This document shows, in pieces, positions 1 through 9,281 of a stretch of 32,500 nt of DNA. The stretch comes from Prorocentrum cordatum (taxonomy: Eukaryota; Sar; Dinophyceae; Prorocentrales; Prorocentraceae), in NCBI GenBank assembly GCA_963575745.1, contig CAUYUJ010015956.1:62336-94835 (forward strand), in the 5' to 3' direction. Below the pieces are notes generated by a model. It was not told the origin of the DNA and did not search any database. It worked only from the letters and a program-made list of their open reading frames with translations. Position numbers and translations under genes: made by a program. Within the stretch, counting starts at the first letter, position 1. Every line of letters starts with the position of its first letter.

Positions 1-42
1 TCCCACCCCCTCTGCGCAAAGTGCCTACTCGCAAATGGCCTG

Positions 43-60
43 GATCCCCCGCGGGGGATC
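43..60. repeat. 18 bp perfect palindrome
   Basis: The sequence GATCCCCCGCGGGGGATC is its own reverse complement. Its role is unknown. In GC-rich DNA it may simply be a chance hairpin. Confidence 0.75.
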
Positions 61-146
61 TACGAGAAGTCACACCACAGCAGGCCTGTGGTTCTAAGTC
101 ACGTTGCGAGTAGTGGAACGCGCTCAGTGATATTAGACATCATATT

Positions 147-355
147 TGGACGCCCGAAATGGGTACGGATACAATGGGTACAGTGCCCAACAACAAATGC
201 TGTCCTAAACCAACAGCGGCCGCTGTAGGGCAGGCGGCCTTCTGTCTCGAATGGACGCAGGCCGCGGCGACGTGGGCAGCGAGTCCGGTCCAAAATAAAC
301 AGGAACTGCTATCGAGCATTGTACCCATTCTTGCCGTACCCATTTCGGGCGTCCA
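147..355. mobile_element. MITE-like element, family A (GGACGCCCGAAATGGGTACGG ends), 209 bp
   Basis: The left end (from 147) reads TGGACGCCCGAAATGGGTAC, and the right end (to 355) is its reverse complement. The match continues inward for about 40 bp with a few mismatches. The interior of about 125 bp holds the palindrome CAGCGGCCGCTG (214-225) and no coding sequence. Long matching ends around a short non-coding core are typical of non-autonomous DNA transposons. No clear target-site duplication is visible, so the superfamily is not assigned. A third copy of the right arm lies at 471-515. Confidence 0.8.
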
Positions 356-390
356 GAAAAGAGACAGGAGTAACGGATGGGGGTAGAGGA

Positions 391-450
391 AGGGGCTCCA
401 GGACACACAAATAGATACACACACATAGAAATACGCCACCGATTTTCCCA
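391..450. repeat. Dispersed repeat, copy 1 (second copy near 6253)
   Basis: A stretch starting AGGGGCTCCAGGACACAC followed by A/C-rich sequence is similar to 6253-6300 (AGGGGCCCTGGGACACAC). The similarity is partial, about 45 to 50 bp. It lies between the family A element and its extra right arm, so it may belong to a larger decayed element. Confidence 0.5.
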
Positions 451-470
451 TTGGAATATGCCACCTGCTG

Positions 471-515
471 TCGAGCATTGTACCCATGCTTTCCGTACCC
501 ATTTCGTTCGTGCAG
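471..515. repeat. Extra right arm of family A element
   Basis: This segment matches the right terminal repeat at 311-355 (GAGCATTGTACCCAT, then CCGTACCCATTTCG) with a few changes in its last ten bases. It is in the same orientation as the 311-355 arm and has no left partner of its own. It may come from a nested insertion or a tandem copy of the terminus. Confidence 0.7.
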
Positions 516-670
516 ATCATACCGGCAAAGAGAGCAGGGGGGCTGGGCCCGCAGCGGGGTCCTGGGCCGCGGGCTCGCCCTCGCCGCCCGCGCCGCCGAC
601 CGGGCCCGGCACCACGTCCAGCGGGGGGCACGGGAAGCAGAGCTGGGCAGGCGGGTGGGGGGCTGGGCGC

Positions 671-817
671 CTCCTCCTCCTCCTCCTCCTCCTCCTCCTC
701 CTCCTCCACCACGCCCCCCTCCTCCTCCTTCTCCTCGTCCTGCTCCCCCCTCCTCCTCCTCCTCCTCCTCTTCTCCTCCTCCCATCCTCCTCCTCCTCCT
801 CCTTGTCATCCTCCTCC

Positions 818-852
<35 letters not shown>

Positions 853-944
853 GTCCTCCTCCTCCTCTTCCTCCTGATCCTCCTCCTCCTCCTCCTCCTC
901 CTCCTCCTCCTCCTCCTCCTCCTCCTCTCCTCCTTCTCATCTTC
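671..944 (+). repeat. (CTC)n microsatellite, interrupted, about 270 bp
   Basis: This is nearly pure CTC/TCC on the plus strand, with scattered interruptions such as CTTCTC, CGTCCT and CATCCT. All three forward frames stay open here (Leu, Ser or Pro runs), so the open frames are artefacts of composition. A polypyrimidine tract of this length can form triplex DNA (known property; not tested). Confidence 0.95.
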
Positions 945-1833
945 CCCAGCGAGCCGGAGGGAGACAGGGTCGGGAACTTTGGCTCAGCGTGTCGCGGCGG
1001 CGGCCCGGGCGACGCGCTTCGTGGGCAGAACACGTACCACATCCGTACCCGCGGCCTCGCGTTTGAGGCCCCTGCGCCGCGACCCCGCGGATATGGGGCG
1101 TGTCTCCGCGGATGCCCCGCAAGGAGCGTATCATCAGTGTGACCGCGTGTCTGCGGGATTGCGCCCCGGAGTCCAGACCGCGAGGGCGCGGAGACGGATG
1201 CGTTCGCCGCGCGTGAGCTGTGCCCTGCTAGCGGACAGCGTGGCGCTCCGCTCCGCGGGGCGGGCGGCTGGGAGGAGTGGCGCTCGGGGGCCGGGACGCG
1301 CTCGGCGTGTCTCGCCGAGGAGTCATGGGCCAGACCCGGCGCGGCGCGACACGCTGAGCAGAAGAGGGCGCACACTGTACACCTGCACCGAGCCTGGCCA
1401 TGGCGACCCCAGGGGAAGCGGGAGAGGGCAGGCCTTCTGAGAGGCCGGCGGAGCTCCGCAGAAGCTGCCCGGGCCTCCTGAGAAGCCACCTACGTCTCCG
1501 GAGAAGGCTCGGACAACCTCTCAGAAGGCCGGAGGCGGCCTTCCGAGCCTTCTGAGAAGGCTCGCCCCCTCCGACTTCCCCCTCTGGGCTCGCCGCGGAG
1601 GTGTGCAAGTGGCGCTTCCCCGAGGAGAATGAGCGAGCAGTTCCGCGAAGCTCTCCCGGCGGGCCGGATCGGAGGAGGGCCAGTCGAGACACCCGCGGCC
1701 CTCCCTGGAGCTCTAAGCTCTTCCAAGACCCTCCCGGAGGCTTCTCTCGACGCCGTAGCTGGATCCGCCTCGGGGGTCAGGATGGGCCTCAGGACTCGGG
1801 CTGGACTGGAGCGCCGCCGCTGTCCCAACTGGC
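945..1833. other. GC-rich sequence with no recognisable gene
   Basis: Both strands have long open frames, but the peptides are Arg/Ala/Pro/Ser-rich and match no family I recognise. Between about 1436 and 1565 there are several copies of a CTTCTGAGAAGGC-type motif. The clearest is GAGCCTTCTGAGAAGGCTC at 1545-1563, a hairpin of two 9 bp arms around one base. No other structure is evident. Confidence 0.5.
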
Positions 1834-1886
1834 CCTCCTCCTCCTCCTCCTCCTCCTCCTCCTCCTCCTCCTCCTCCCCCTCCTCC
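1834..1886 (+). repeat. (CTC)n microsatellite
   Basis: About 50 bp of CTC repeats, with one CCC interruption near the end. Confidence 0.95.
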
Positions 1887-2081
1887 GGCGAGAGAGCGAG
1901 CCAGCGGATCTTTGCAGGGAGCCTTTGTCGACGGTGGTGGGTGCGGCAGGTCCGTGTGGTGGCGGCCTGGGCGTTGGCTTTCGACGCCGCGCGGCGGGCC
2001 CATGGAGCCTCGAGCGAGCGCGGCCGCGGCCGATGTCCCCCGCCGACGGCGGGAGACGAAACGGCGCGCACCGGGGCTTCT

Positions 2082-2282
2082 ATGGGCCTGTTTTCCACCA
2101 CCACCACCAGAAGTTGGAGTGGGAGGGGGTCCTCCTCCTCCTCCTCCCCCTCCTCCTCCTCCACCTCCCCCTTCTCCTCCACCTCCTCCTCTTCCTCGTC
2201 CTCCTCCTCCTCCTCGTCCTCCTCGTCCACCTCCTTCCCCACTCCAACTTCTGACGGTGGTGGTGATGGAAAACAGGCCCAT
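2082..2282. mobile_element. Foldback element enclosing an interrupted CTC tract, 201 bp
   Basis: The left arm begins ATGGGCCTGTTTTCCACCAC and the right arm ends with its near-exact reverse complement (GTGATGGAAAACAGGCCCAT). The arms match over about 45 bp, through AGAAGTTGGAGTGGG. The space between them (about 2128-2235) is almost only CTC-type repeat. Long arms around a microsatellite suggest a foldback/MITE whose core has been replaced or filled by microsatellite expansion. No target-site duplication is clear. No coding sequence is present. Confidence 0.85.
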
Positions 2283-2520
2283 CAGCTTCGGGGGACTTGC
2301 CGCGCAGTCTGCCGGTGTGCCCCCCCATGGGGGCCCAAGCCAGGGCTTCGAAGTGGGCAGAACAGGTCCTGGTTCAAGGAGACACGGGGAGGGGGCCCAA
2401 GGCTCAGGATTCACGTATCCGCGACGCCTTTCCCGCGTTTCCTTGGCCAATCAGTCGTTGCGCGCCCCGCTCTGACTTGACACGCCGCCGGCGCCTTCGC
2501 CCGCGGCCGTTGACTAAAAA

Positions 2521-2655
2521 GTATGCGCGACGCCGATACGGGAAGGGGAGGGGATGTGCACGACGCCGATACGGGGGTGTGCACGACGCCGACGCCAGGA
2601 GCAGTGCCAGGGCGGTGCACGACACCAATACGAGAAGGGGAGGAGAGGTAGGAAG
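2521..2655 (+). repeat. Minisatellite, GTGCACGACGCCGATACGGG-type unit, about 4 copies
   Basis: The core GCACGACGCCGATACG or a close variant occurs four times, near 2525, 2558, 2580 and 2618. GGAAGGGGAGG or a similar G-rich linker follows some copies. Spacing varies between about 23 and 40 bp. Confidence 0.75.
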
Positions 2656-3041
2656 AGATGTACGGGGGGAAGGCAGCGGGCACGCTGCGCTCTACCTTCT
2701 CCAACTCCACCTCTTCCTTCGTGGCGCCCCCACAAGACCTCCAGGAACTTTCAAACTTCTCCCGGGAGCGCGCAGAGGAAGAGAGGGAGGCAAGAGGAGG
2801 AGTAGGTGGAGGAGAAGGAAACAGGAACGCGAGGGGGAGTTTGAGGAAGAGGGGGAGGAACAGGGACGCGCTCGCCTCCACCAGGTTCCGGAAGTGGCTG
2901 ATGTCCTGACGGCGCGGGCCGCGAGCGCGATCCCGCCCGTGCGGCGGGGCCGACGGGGCCGACCGAGGAGGGCTACTTCGAGCGCAAGAGCTGCCCAGAC
3001 CTCCGACTTCGCGCTTCAAAGCACGTTCTTATAGAAATGTT
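2656..3041. other. No supported gene; purine-rich tract 2775-2870
   Basis: A plus-strand frame at 2658-2909 gives an 83-residue peptide with a charged stretch (NFSRERAEEEREARGG). The charged part is produced by the AG-rich tract, and I see no homology, splice context or codon bias to support it. The rest is GC-rich and featureless. Confidence 0.3.
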
Positions 3042-3171
3042 TGTATACGTACGTATGTATGTATGTATGTATGTAGGTAGGTAGGTAGGTCGATAGGTAG
3101 GTATGTATTTATGTACGTAATAGTTTGTATTATAACTGCTATCTACATATACATATGTGTGTGTGTGTGCA
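3042..3171 (+). repeat. (GTAT)n / (GTAG)n tetranucleotide tract and short (TG)n
   Basis: GTAT repeats pass into GTAG repeats (3042-3119). A short AT-rich spacer follows, then a TG run near 3155-3171. Confidence 0.9.
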
Positions 3172-3395
3172 GATCGGCGGTTGCCGCCCGTGGCCGCCTC
3201 GTGGAGGCCCCGTGTGCTGGCTGGGTGCGCCGAGGTTTGGCCCGGTGGCCGCCCGTGGGCGTTCACGGGGAGGCCGTCGTGGAGCCCGCATCGCGGCCTG
3301 CACCACTCAGGTATTGCTCCGCTTCGCTTGCGCCAACTAGGGCGAACCACCTGTGTGTTTGCCAGCGTGGCCCCAGGCAGTGAGCTCTAGCATAC

Positions 3396-3755
3396 CATGT
3401 GGTGCAACGCATGTTGTTCGATGTGTGTGTGTGTGGTGCACGGTGTGTAATGCACACTGCGCGGTGCAATCTATGTGAGGATAGCTATGTGGTGTAAGCT
3501 ACGTGCTGCACCCAGGTGGTGTTAGTTACGGGGTGCACCCATGTGATGTAGCTACGTGGTGCCATCTAGGGGGTGCAACCTGTGTCGGGCAATGCATGTG
3601 GTGCAATTCTTGTGGTGCAATATATGTGGTGCAACCTATGTGCTGTAGAATATGTGGTGCACTATGCACGTGGTGCGAGCTACGTGATTTGGTCGATGTT
3701 GTGCAGGCTGTATGGTGCAATCTATATGGTACAACAAAGTGTTGTTCGCAATGCG
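3396..3755 (+). repeat. Degenerate minisatellite, ATGTGGTGCAA-type unit
   Basis: GTGGTGCAA or a close variant recurs about every 14 to 20 bp for 360 bp, separated by variable CTATGT-like spacers. The same words recur downstream, at about 4950, 4985, 5125, 5378 and 5408, and inverted near 5837-5855. The motif therefore seems to have spread locally. Confidence 0.8.
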
Positions 3756-4195
3756 TTGTCCACTCCACTGCTCGCACAAACATCCCACCCACCCAACCAC
3801 AACTTGGTGTGCAAAACCCGTGCGGCGGCGATTGCGATGAGTGCTTGGTGTTGGCTGGAGCACCTCTGCGGCCGCGCAAGCCCGCGCATGCTCGCGCGCG
3901 CAGTGGCCAGCTAGTTTGGCGCGACCGACTCGAACGCAGTGGCGCTGACCGCTCGGCACATCCCAGCGGGCACTTCAGTGCGAGTCGGCGACTTGGGCGG
4001 GCGCGGTATCATGGCCACGTCGGCAGCGTTAGACACGAAGATGATAGCAGCGATGATGGTGACGATGCTGACAGCGTCGACGGGGCAGCCAATGACGGCA
4101 CCGATGCTGATCACGCCGGCTACGATGACGGCGTCGTCGCGTCCGTGATGAAGGTTTTGGAAAGAGTTTGAAATCCGCGCGCGGCACACGCGCGA
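3756..4195. other. No supported gene; imperfect GATGAC-type tract 4035-4140
   Basis: The stretch 4035-4140 is built of GATGAT, GACGAT and GCTGAC triplets. Such three-base periodicity keeps all frames open, giving an acidic peptide in one forward frame and a hydrophobic one on the minus strand. I treat these as compositional artefacts. Confidence 0.4.
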
Positions 4196-4565
4196 GAGTG
4201 GCCCGCATGGTGTTATTTGACACAGGTCGTGCCCCCCCAGACGCGCGCAAGGGCGCTCGAACGATTTCGACATGCGCGCGCTCGCGAAACCCGTTTGGTA
4301 GCATCTTCTGAGAATTATGGAAAACTACAAATAGTTTTCAAAGGAATTCGCAAGAGCGCGCGCGCAAGTTTCTGTAGTGGAGATCCGTGTTGCGAAGTCC
4401 TGCGTTTTCGTATGTGTTTTGTACACTCGATTTTGACATCCTTCCGAAACCGAAGGTGTTTGAAGGATTTCGGCATGCGCGCGCGACGACGCGCGCGTGC
4501 GCACTTCGTCCCATTTATATTTGCAAGGGATTCTTGAAAACTAAAAATGTTTGATAAACGAATGC
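4196..4565. repeat. Dispersed AT-richer repeat D, copy 1 (copy 2 at 24651-24985)
   Basis: Several blocks are shared, in the same order and orientation, with 24651-24985: CCCGCATGGT.TTATTTGACA, CGCAAGAGCGCGCG, GATTTTGACAT, GAAGGATTTCG followed by GCGCGCGC, and TTTGCAAGGGATTCTTGAAA. The element is less GC-rich than its surroundings. A GGATTTCGNCATGCGCGCGC-like motif repeats inside it. No open frame of note was found. It could be a SINE- or MITE-like dispersed repeat, but the ends are not defined. Confidence 0.7.
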
Positions 4566-4737
4566 GCGCGCATAGTATTTCTGGGAACCGACGGGGAACC
4601 GACACCAGCCCGGCTCGGACAGTATGCGCTCACACTTGGGACGGACGGTGGAGCCGAACCGTATGCAAATTGCAATACGAAAAGGGGGGTCTGTAACCCC
4701 GGGGTGGGGGGGAAGGTGGTTTGAGCAGGGACCGACC

Positions 4738-4899
4738 GTCCCGGCATTCCTATAGTCCTACCACGAAATGTTCTTATAATGTTCTTAGAAATGTGTGAAA
4801 GCAGGACAGACTCCGCCAGAAATGTTCTAAGAACATTTCGTGGGAACCACAAACAGTTCTTTGAACATTGTTTGGTACGGCTATAGGCGAGCCGGGACG
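4738..4899. mobile_element. Foldback element E, copy 1
   Basis: There are two nested levels of inverted repeat. The outer arms are CGTCCCGGC..TTCCTATAG and its complement CTATAGGCGAGCCGGGACG. The inner arms (4751-4851) are CCACGAAATGTTCTTA against GTTCTAAGAACATTTCGTGG. The core is non-coding. The copy at 5158-5357 is about 40 bp longer because of an insertion in its core. Confidence 0.8.
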
Positions 4900-5157
4900 C
4901 TCCACCACTGCTTGAGTGGTAGAACCTATCTCCTTTGTTGACAGGGGAACGCAAGTGGTGCAGTGTGCGCGGCGCAAGCTGCGTAGTGCAGCGGGCGGCG
5001 ACGAGCCAGCGGCGGGCGGGCACGAGCGGCGACGGGGGAGGGTGGTAGAGGGGGGGAGGGGGGGGTCTTTATCCCTGGGCGGGGGGAGGGTGGTAGACCC
5101 TCTATCTCCTTTGGAGACAGGAGAACGCACGTGGTGCAATGTTGACCCGTGGTCGAC

Positions 5158-5357
5158 CGTCCCGGCATTCCTGTAGTCCTTCCACGAAATGTTCCTAGAA
5201 CCTAAAAATCCTCCAAAACAAAAACAAAGTTCTTAGAACATAAGCCCGATGTGTTCAAACAGGACAGACTCCGCCAAACATGTTCTAAGAACATTTCGTG
5301 GGAACTACAAAAGTGTCTTCGAACATTGTTTGGTGGGGCTATGGGAGAGCCGGGACG
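5158..5357. mobile_element. Foldback element E, copy 2
   Basis: It has the same outer and inner inverted repeats as copy 1 (inner arms at 5172-5309: TGTAGTCCTTCCACGAAATG and its complement). The core has an extra A-rich segment (CCAAAACAAAAACAAAG). No coding capacity. Confidence 0.8.
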
Positions 5358-5559
5358 CTTCGCCACTGCTTGAACGCAAGTGGTGCAGCGTGTGCGGCGC
5401 AAGCTGTGTGGTGCAGCGGGCGGCGCCGAGCCAGCGACGGACGCGGGCACGAGCGGCGCCGGGGCGGCAGCGGGGCGGCCTCGGGCCGGCCGGGGCGACG
5501 ACCACATGCCCAGCCCCCTTGAAGGAAGGAGGACCTCTAAGTGGAAGCTCTGCGGAGCA

Positions 5560-6250
5560 CGTACATGATTAGCACATGTCTGTAGATAATTGTACACCTA
5601 TGTATATACAGGGCAGTTTCTAATACATAGGATTGAATATATGTATATATATGATTCTTAATACATGGTTAATTGATGAATGAATGTATACATGAAGTCA
5701 TCGTTGGTTTTAATACTAAATCCCTGCATGTTTAAGACATGGCCCGCACGCGGAGCATGTACTTAAAACGCACTTGAAACATATATATATATATATGTTT
5801 ATGAATCGCAACACACACATTGCACAACCCATAGTGCACCACATCACATAGCTGGCACCGCAGCATGCATCTGTTAGATTGTCCATAGTTGCCTGTACCA
5901 CATGGTTTGCACCTGCCAGCGTTGGTTCTCATCGAACAGCTGTATACCAATAGGAGACTGCATTCGCGCTTCGCGCCATGCACCTTGTCAAGCGATGCTC
6001 CGGATCGTAAAGGCGGGACCGCTCAAGCGAGCATATATTTCGAGATCCTGATGCGGGGGCGCACGAGGCTCGCAAGCTTGTCACCAACGCGGGAACGAAC
6101 TGCCGAAGCTGGAGCGGTGTATCGCGACCGCCCGCCGCGGAGCACGGGCACCCCTCGCCCTTGCTGGGCGTACGTTCTGACCCACGATCGGTCCGCCCCC
6201 TCGCACACTCCTCCTTCCGCTCTCTCCATTGCCCTTCCATCCCTACTGCT
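5560..6250. other. AT-richer non-coding stretch with short TA runs
   Basis: The part at 5560-5880 is clearly more AT-rich than its neighbours and holds TATATG and ATATAT runs (for example 5780-5800). No gene, RNA or inverted-repeat element could be supported. From 5890 to 6250 the sequence is mixed, with open frames on both strands and no recognisable protein. Confidence 0.4.
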
Positions 6251-6252
6251 AT

Positions 6253-6373
6253 GAAGGGGCCCTGGGACACACTAATACATACACACCAATAAAACGTTCC
6301 CCCCATATTTCCCAATATTTTCTGGGTGTTTGTCTTCTCCCCCACTTCCCGTATTTCCCGATATTTTCTGGGG
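6253..6373. repeat. Dispersed repeat, copy 2, followed by an internal direct duplication
   Basis: The first 50 bp match 391-440. They are followed by two copies of TATTTCCC.ATATTTTCTGGG (about 6307-6328 and 6352-6372). Confidence 0.6.
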
Positions 6374-6831
6374 GATCGACGATTCATTGTGTCTGTGTGT
6401 GTTTTTCCCCTCCTGATTCTATTCCGCCTTCACTCCGCTAGCTTCTCTGCGCGTGCCTGGGCCTCTGTGGAGGGCCCCAGGGGGAACGGGGGGGGGGGAG
6501 GCGGCGGATCAAAGCACGACGCGCGCACACGCGGGGCTGGGTGCCGAGAGGCAACAGCGGCCCGCGCCTTGAACAGCCAGACGCGGACGTCGGAGGTCCA
6601 GGCGACTGGCCCTGGACCAGGCTGGCGAACATGACGAACTGCATGTCGGGTGCTGCTAGACGTGCCCCTGGCCCGAGGTGCCAGGCTTCTCGGGCGAGCT
6701 CAGGCGGCCTCCAGAGCAACCACTACGAGGCACAGAGGGGCCCCGGGGGCTCCATGGGCACCTTTGGCCAGGGCCACCTTTCGCCGGGTGCATCTTGGGC
6801 AGCCAGCTAGCTTGACTACCTACCAAACCAC

Positions 6832-6972
6832 CCCAACCCAACCCGAAGACCCGAATTTCGGGTTGGGGGGGGGTACGGGATCCATATGTGTTTCCTCAAC
6901 GTTCCCCGATCCCCCCCCCACTGGAAATGGAGGGCGAATCGGGGCCTTCGGGTTGGGTTGGGGTGGTTTGGT
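6832..6972. mobile_element. MITE-like element, family F (ACCAAACCACCCCAACCCAA ends), 141 bp
   Basis: The left end ACCAAACCACCCCAACCCAA and the right end TTGGGTTGGGGTGGTTTGGT are exact reverse complements. The arms extend to about 34 bp with CCGAAG and CGAAT blocks. The core of about 70 bp is non-coding. Flanks at about 6730-6812 and 7005-7077 are partly similar to each other in direct orientation (GGGGGCTCCATGG, then CACCTT, then GCAGCC), so the element sits inside a local duplication. Confidence 0.8.
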
Positions 6973-7076
6973 GGGCGGTGATAGCTGGAGACCGTGGAGG
7001 CGTCTGGCCGGGGGCTCCATGGCGCGAAACGCTGGGGGCACCTTGGGCCCGGGGTGCCTTAAAAGCAGCCCCCAGG

Positions 7077-7107
7077 AGGAGGAGGAGGAGGAGGAGGAGG
7101 AGGAGGA
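7077..7107 (+). repeat. (GGA)n microsatellite, short
   Basis: About ten GGA units. This is one of the few purine-rich trinucleotide tracts on the plus strand in the left half of the window. Confidence 0.9.
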
Positions 7108-7133
7108 CATGCCCTTCCAGCCGTGAAGAGTGG

Positions 7134-8240
7134 CTAACACGACTTCCAGCTCCCAGCCGGCACGGGGCTCGCTGGCGTCGAGCCGCACGGCGGCGCCGAT
7201 ATAAAACGGAGCAGCTCGAGCGCGAGAGGCACGCCGCAAGCTGTCGGCAGCGGTCCCGGCGGGACCATCGCCGAGGAGTGACGGGGGAGATGAGGCAAAG
7301 AGGAAGGAGGAGATTCGAGGCGAACGTGAGCGAGCCCTAATCCTTCTCGTCCCCAACTCATGCTTCCCATGATCCTCTCAAACTCTGGGTCCTGCTGGAG
7401 ATGTTTCGTCTCCCCCTTATTCCCCTTCTTCGGCACCTCCTGCGCATCCCTTCCCTTCTCCTCCCCTCCTCTCCTCATCGTCTTCATCTCTTCCTCAACT
7501 CCCTCATCCAACAGCGCACCATAATCCACATCCTCCGAAACCAACTCCTAATATTTGCCTTGTTCACTCTAACCAATGCCCTTTCGACTTCTTACTTCTT
7601 CTCCTCCCCGCCTCCTCTAGATCCTCCCCTCCACTATCTGCCTCAGCCCCTGACTTCAACCCTCTGTCCCTCAACCTCCTCTCCATCATCCTTCTTCCTC
7701 GTTATCCTCCCCGCCCTCCTGCCCATACCCGCCGTCCTTCTCATCTTCCTCCCCATCCTTCTCCTCGTACTGTTCCTCTTCCTCTTTCCCATATTATCAT
7801 CCTCCATATTACATCTTCTCGTACATGTCTTCCTCGTTATCCCTGCTGAGGGTTCTCCTCCTCTTCCTTCCTATCCATCTCTTCCAATTCCTAGCCCCAT
7901 TCCTCCTCCCCTCCATCCTCCCCAAGCTTCATAGCTAAGCCACCCTACAGACCAATAGAAGCAATTCAACCCAGATCATTGATTACCCGCCTGCTCCACA
8001 CTATCATCCTCTAACGGACACAATTAGTATTCCCCTTCCCATGTCATCCTTCCCATCCTGCTTTCTGGATCCTCCTGCTCCTCTCTCATCCTCTTCCTCT
8101 TCCTCGTCCCCCTCCTTCTCGATCGCCGTCCTCCTTAGAAACATCCGCGTCCTCCTTCTCGAGTTCCCCTCCCTCGACGTGGAGCGAAATTATGTAGAGG
8201 CATTGCGTCAACCTGGACCACTGAAGACGGAAACAATTAA
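7134..8240 (-). pseudogene. Possible decayed acidic-protein gene, minus strand (tentative)
   Basis: The plus strand at 7340-8170 is strongly pyrimidine-rich, so the minus strand is purine-rich. Minus-strand frames give protein-like pieces interrupted by stops and frame changes. Examples are LVSEDVDYGALLDEGVEEEM running on to DPEFERIMGSMSWG (7330-7544), RGLKSGAEADSGGEDLEEAG (about 7600-7680), and SLHVEGGELEKEDADVSKED (about 8115-8195). The Glu/Asp/Lys/Gly richness follows partly from the base composition. I recognise no family. It may be a broken gene, a gene with short introns, or simply a degenerate GA tract. Confidence 0.2.
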
Positions 8241-8870
8241 GCATTTGAATGTGACGGAGGCAAGAAGCCCTACGAGCTCCCCGGCGGTAGCCAAGGTTGC
8301 CGGTTTACCGCGGGCGCCTTGTCTAATCTTCCTGTTGACCCCCATGGGAAACCAAAAGGTACCGATACCGCTACTACCTGGACCTCTCCCGGGATGCGTT
8401 CGGATCAGAATGTCGAGGCGAATACAGCGGTGGCGACGAGGACATCCCATGAGGCCAAAAAAGGGGAAAACGGGGTCAGGCTAGCGGTATAGGTACCTCT
8501 TCCCCCTCTGATCCCATCCCCTCCCCAGAACGATGCGGACGACGACGATTCTGTGACATAACCGCGATAGGTCTGTCGAACCTCCCCCCATAGTTGGACA
8601 CTCATTTTTTGGCAACGCCTTATCACCAGGCTGGGGCCCCGCCAAGAATGGAAAGCAGCTGTTTCTCCGCGGCAGCCGCCGCACAACAGCGACGACAACG
8701 ACTACGACGGCGTCGACGACGATGGCGACGTGCGACGTCCTCTTGGCCGCCGGCGCACTCCTCGCCGTCGCTCGCCGGCTCCTAGGCTGAGGATGGGGGG
8801 CACCTTTCCGCCACTGCTGCTCCCGTCTTCCTCCTCCCCCGCCTACTGTCTCCCCTCCATCCTCCCCCTC
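8241..8870. other. Mixed sequence, no recognised gene
   Basis: Open frames occur on both strands (for example 8041-8484 plus and 8208-8450 minus), but neither shows a known domain. The part at 8690-8745 is an imperfect GAC/GGCGAC triplet run. Confidence 0.35.
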
Positions 8871-8879
8871 TTTCTAAAC

Positions 8880-9045
8880 CCCACTCCACCTCCTCGTCCT
8901 CCTGAACCTCCTCCTCCACCTACGCCTCCTGCTTCTCCGCCTCCTCCTCCTCCTCCTCCTTCTCCTCCTCCTACTCCTCCTCCTCATTTTCTCATCTCTC
9001 CTTCTTCTTCTTCTCCTCCTCCTCCTCCTTCTCCTCCTTCTCCTC
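8880..9045 (+). repeat. Interrupted (CTC)n tract
   Basis: CTC/CCT repeats with CTTCTT, CTACTC and CACCTC interruptions. Just after it, GGCAGGGCA occurs twice at a 16 bp spacing (9053-9081). Confidence 0.9.
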
Positions 9046-9207
9046 GCGAAATCGGCAGGGCACGAATTCGGCAGGGCATCTGCCCCAGCCACCGTGGGGC
9101 CCCGAAAGCTGTCGTCGAAACTCAACGGGTCCTCACAGGAGGGACCTCGGAAGTCCCTGGGGCCGGGGGGGCCTGAGTTAGTCGAATAGGCCTGGACATG
9201 GCGTCCA

Positions 9208-9208
<1 letters not shown>

Positions 9209-9281
<73 letters not shown>

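Larger units (their letters stand above)
4685..5480. repeat. Tandem segmental duplication, two units of about 380-420 bp
   Basis: Unit 1 (about 4685-5060) and unit 2 (about 5061-5480) share the same order. First comes a GGGGGGTCT..A.CCC.GGG start. A foldback element follows, flanked by CGTCCCGGC and GCCGGGACGC. Then come CCACTGCTTGA, a GTGGTGCAG run, and a GC-rich tail with GAGCCAGCG and GGGCACGAGCGGCG. A sub-repeat (CTATCTCCTTTG..GACAGG.GAACGCA) lies after the foldback in unit 1 (about 4925) but before it in unit 2 (about 5100), so the units were rearranged after or during duplication. Confidence 0.75.

Noticed and set aside
451-1440. Long plus-strand open frame (about 330 codons) across a CTC tract
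   Set aside because: CTC repeats contain no stop codon in any forward frame. The flanking GC-rich DNA is also stop-poor, and the peptide is low-complexity.
2554-2650. Regularly spaced repeats considered as CRISPR
   Set aside because: Spacing is irregular, spacers are repetitive, and the surrounding sequence is eukaryote-like with no cas genes.
3911-4273. Minus-strand frame with a hydrophobic, membrane-like stretch
   Set aside because: The hydrophobic part is the reverse reading of a GATGAC-type triplet run, and the plus strand gives equally long acidic frames.
9053-9081. CGAATTCGGCA resembling a cDNA-cloning adaptor
   Set aside because: The match to the common EcoRI adaptor breaks after GGCA, and the word is part of a 16 bp tandem duplication in genomic context.
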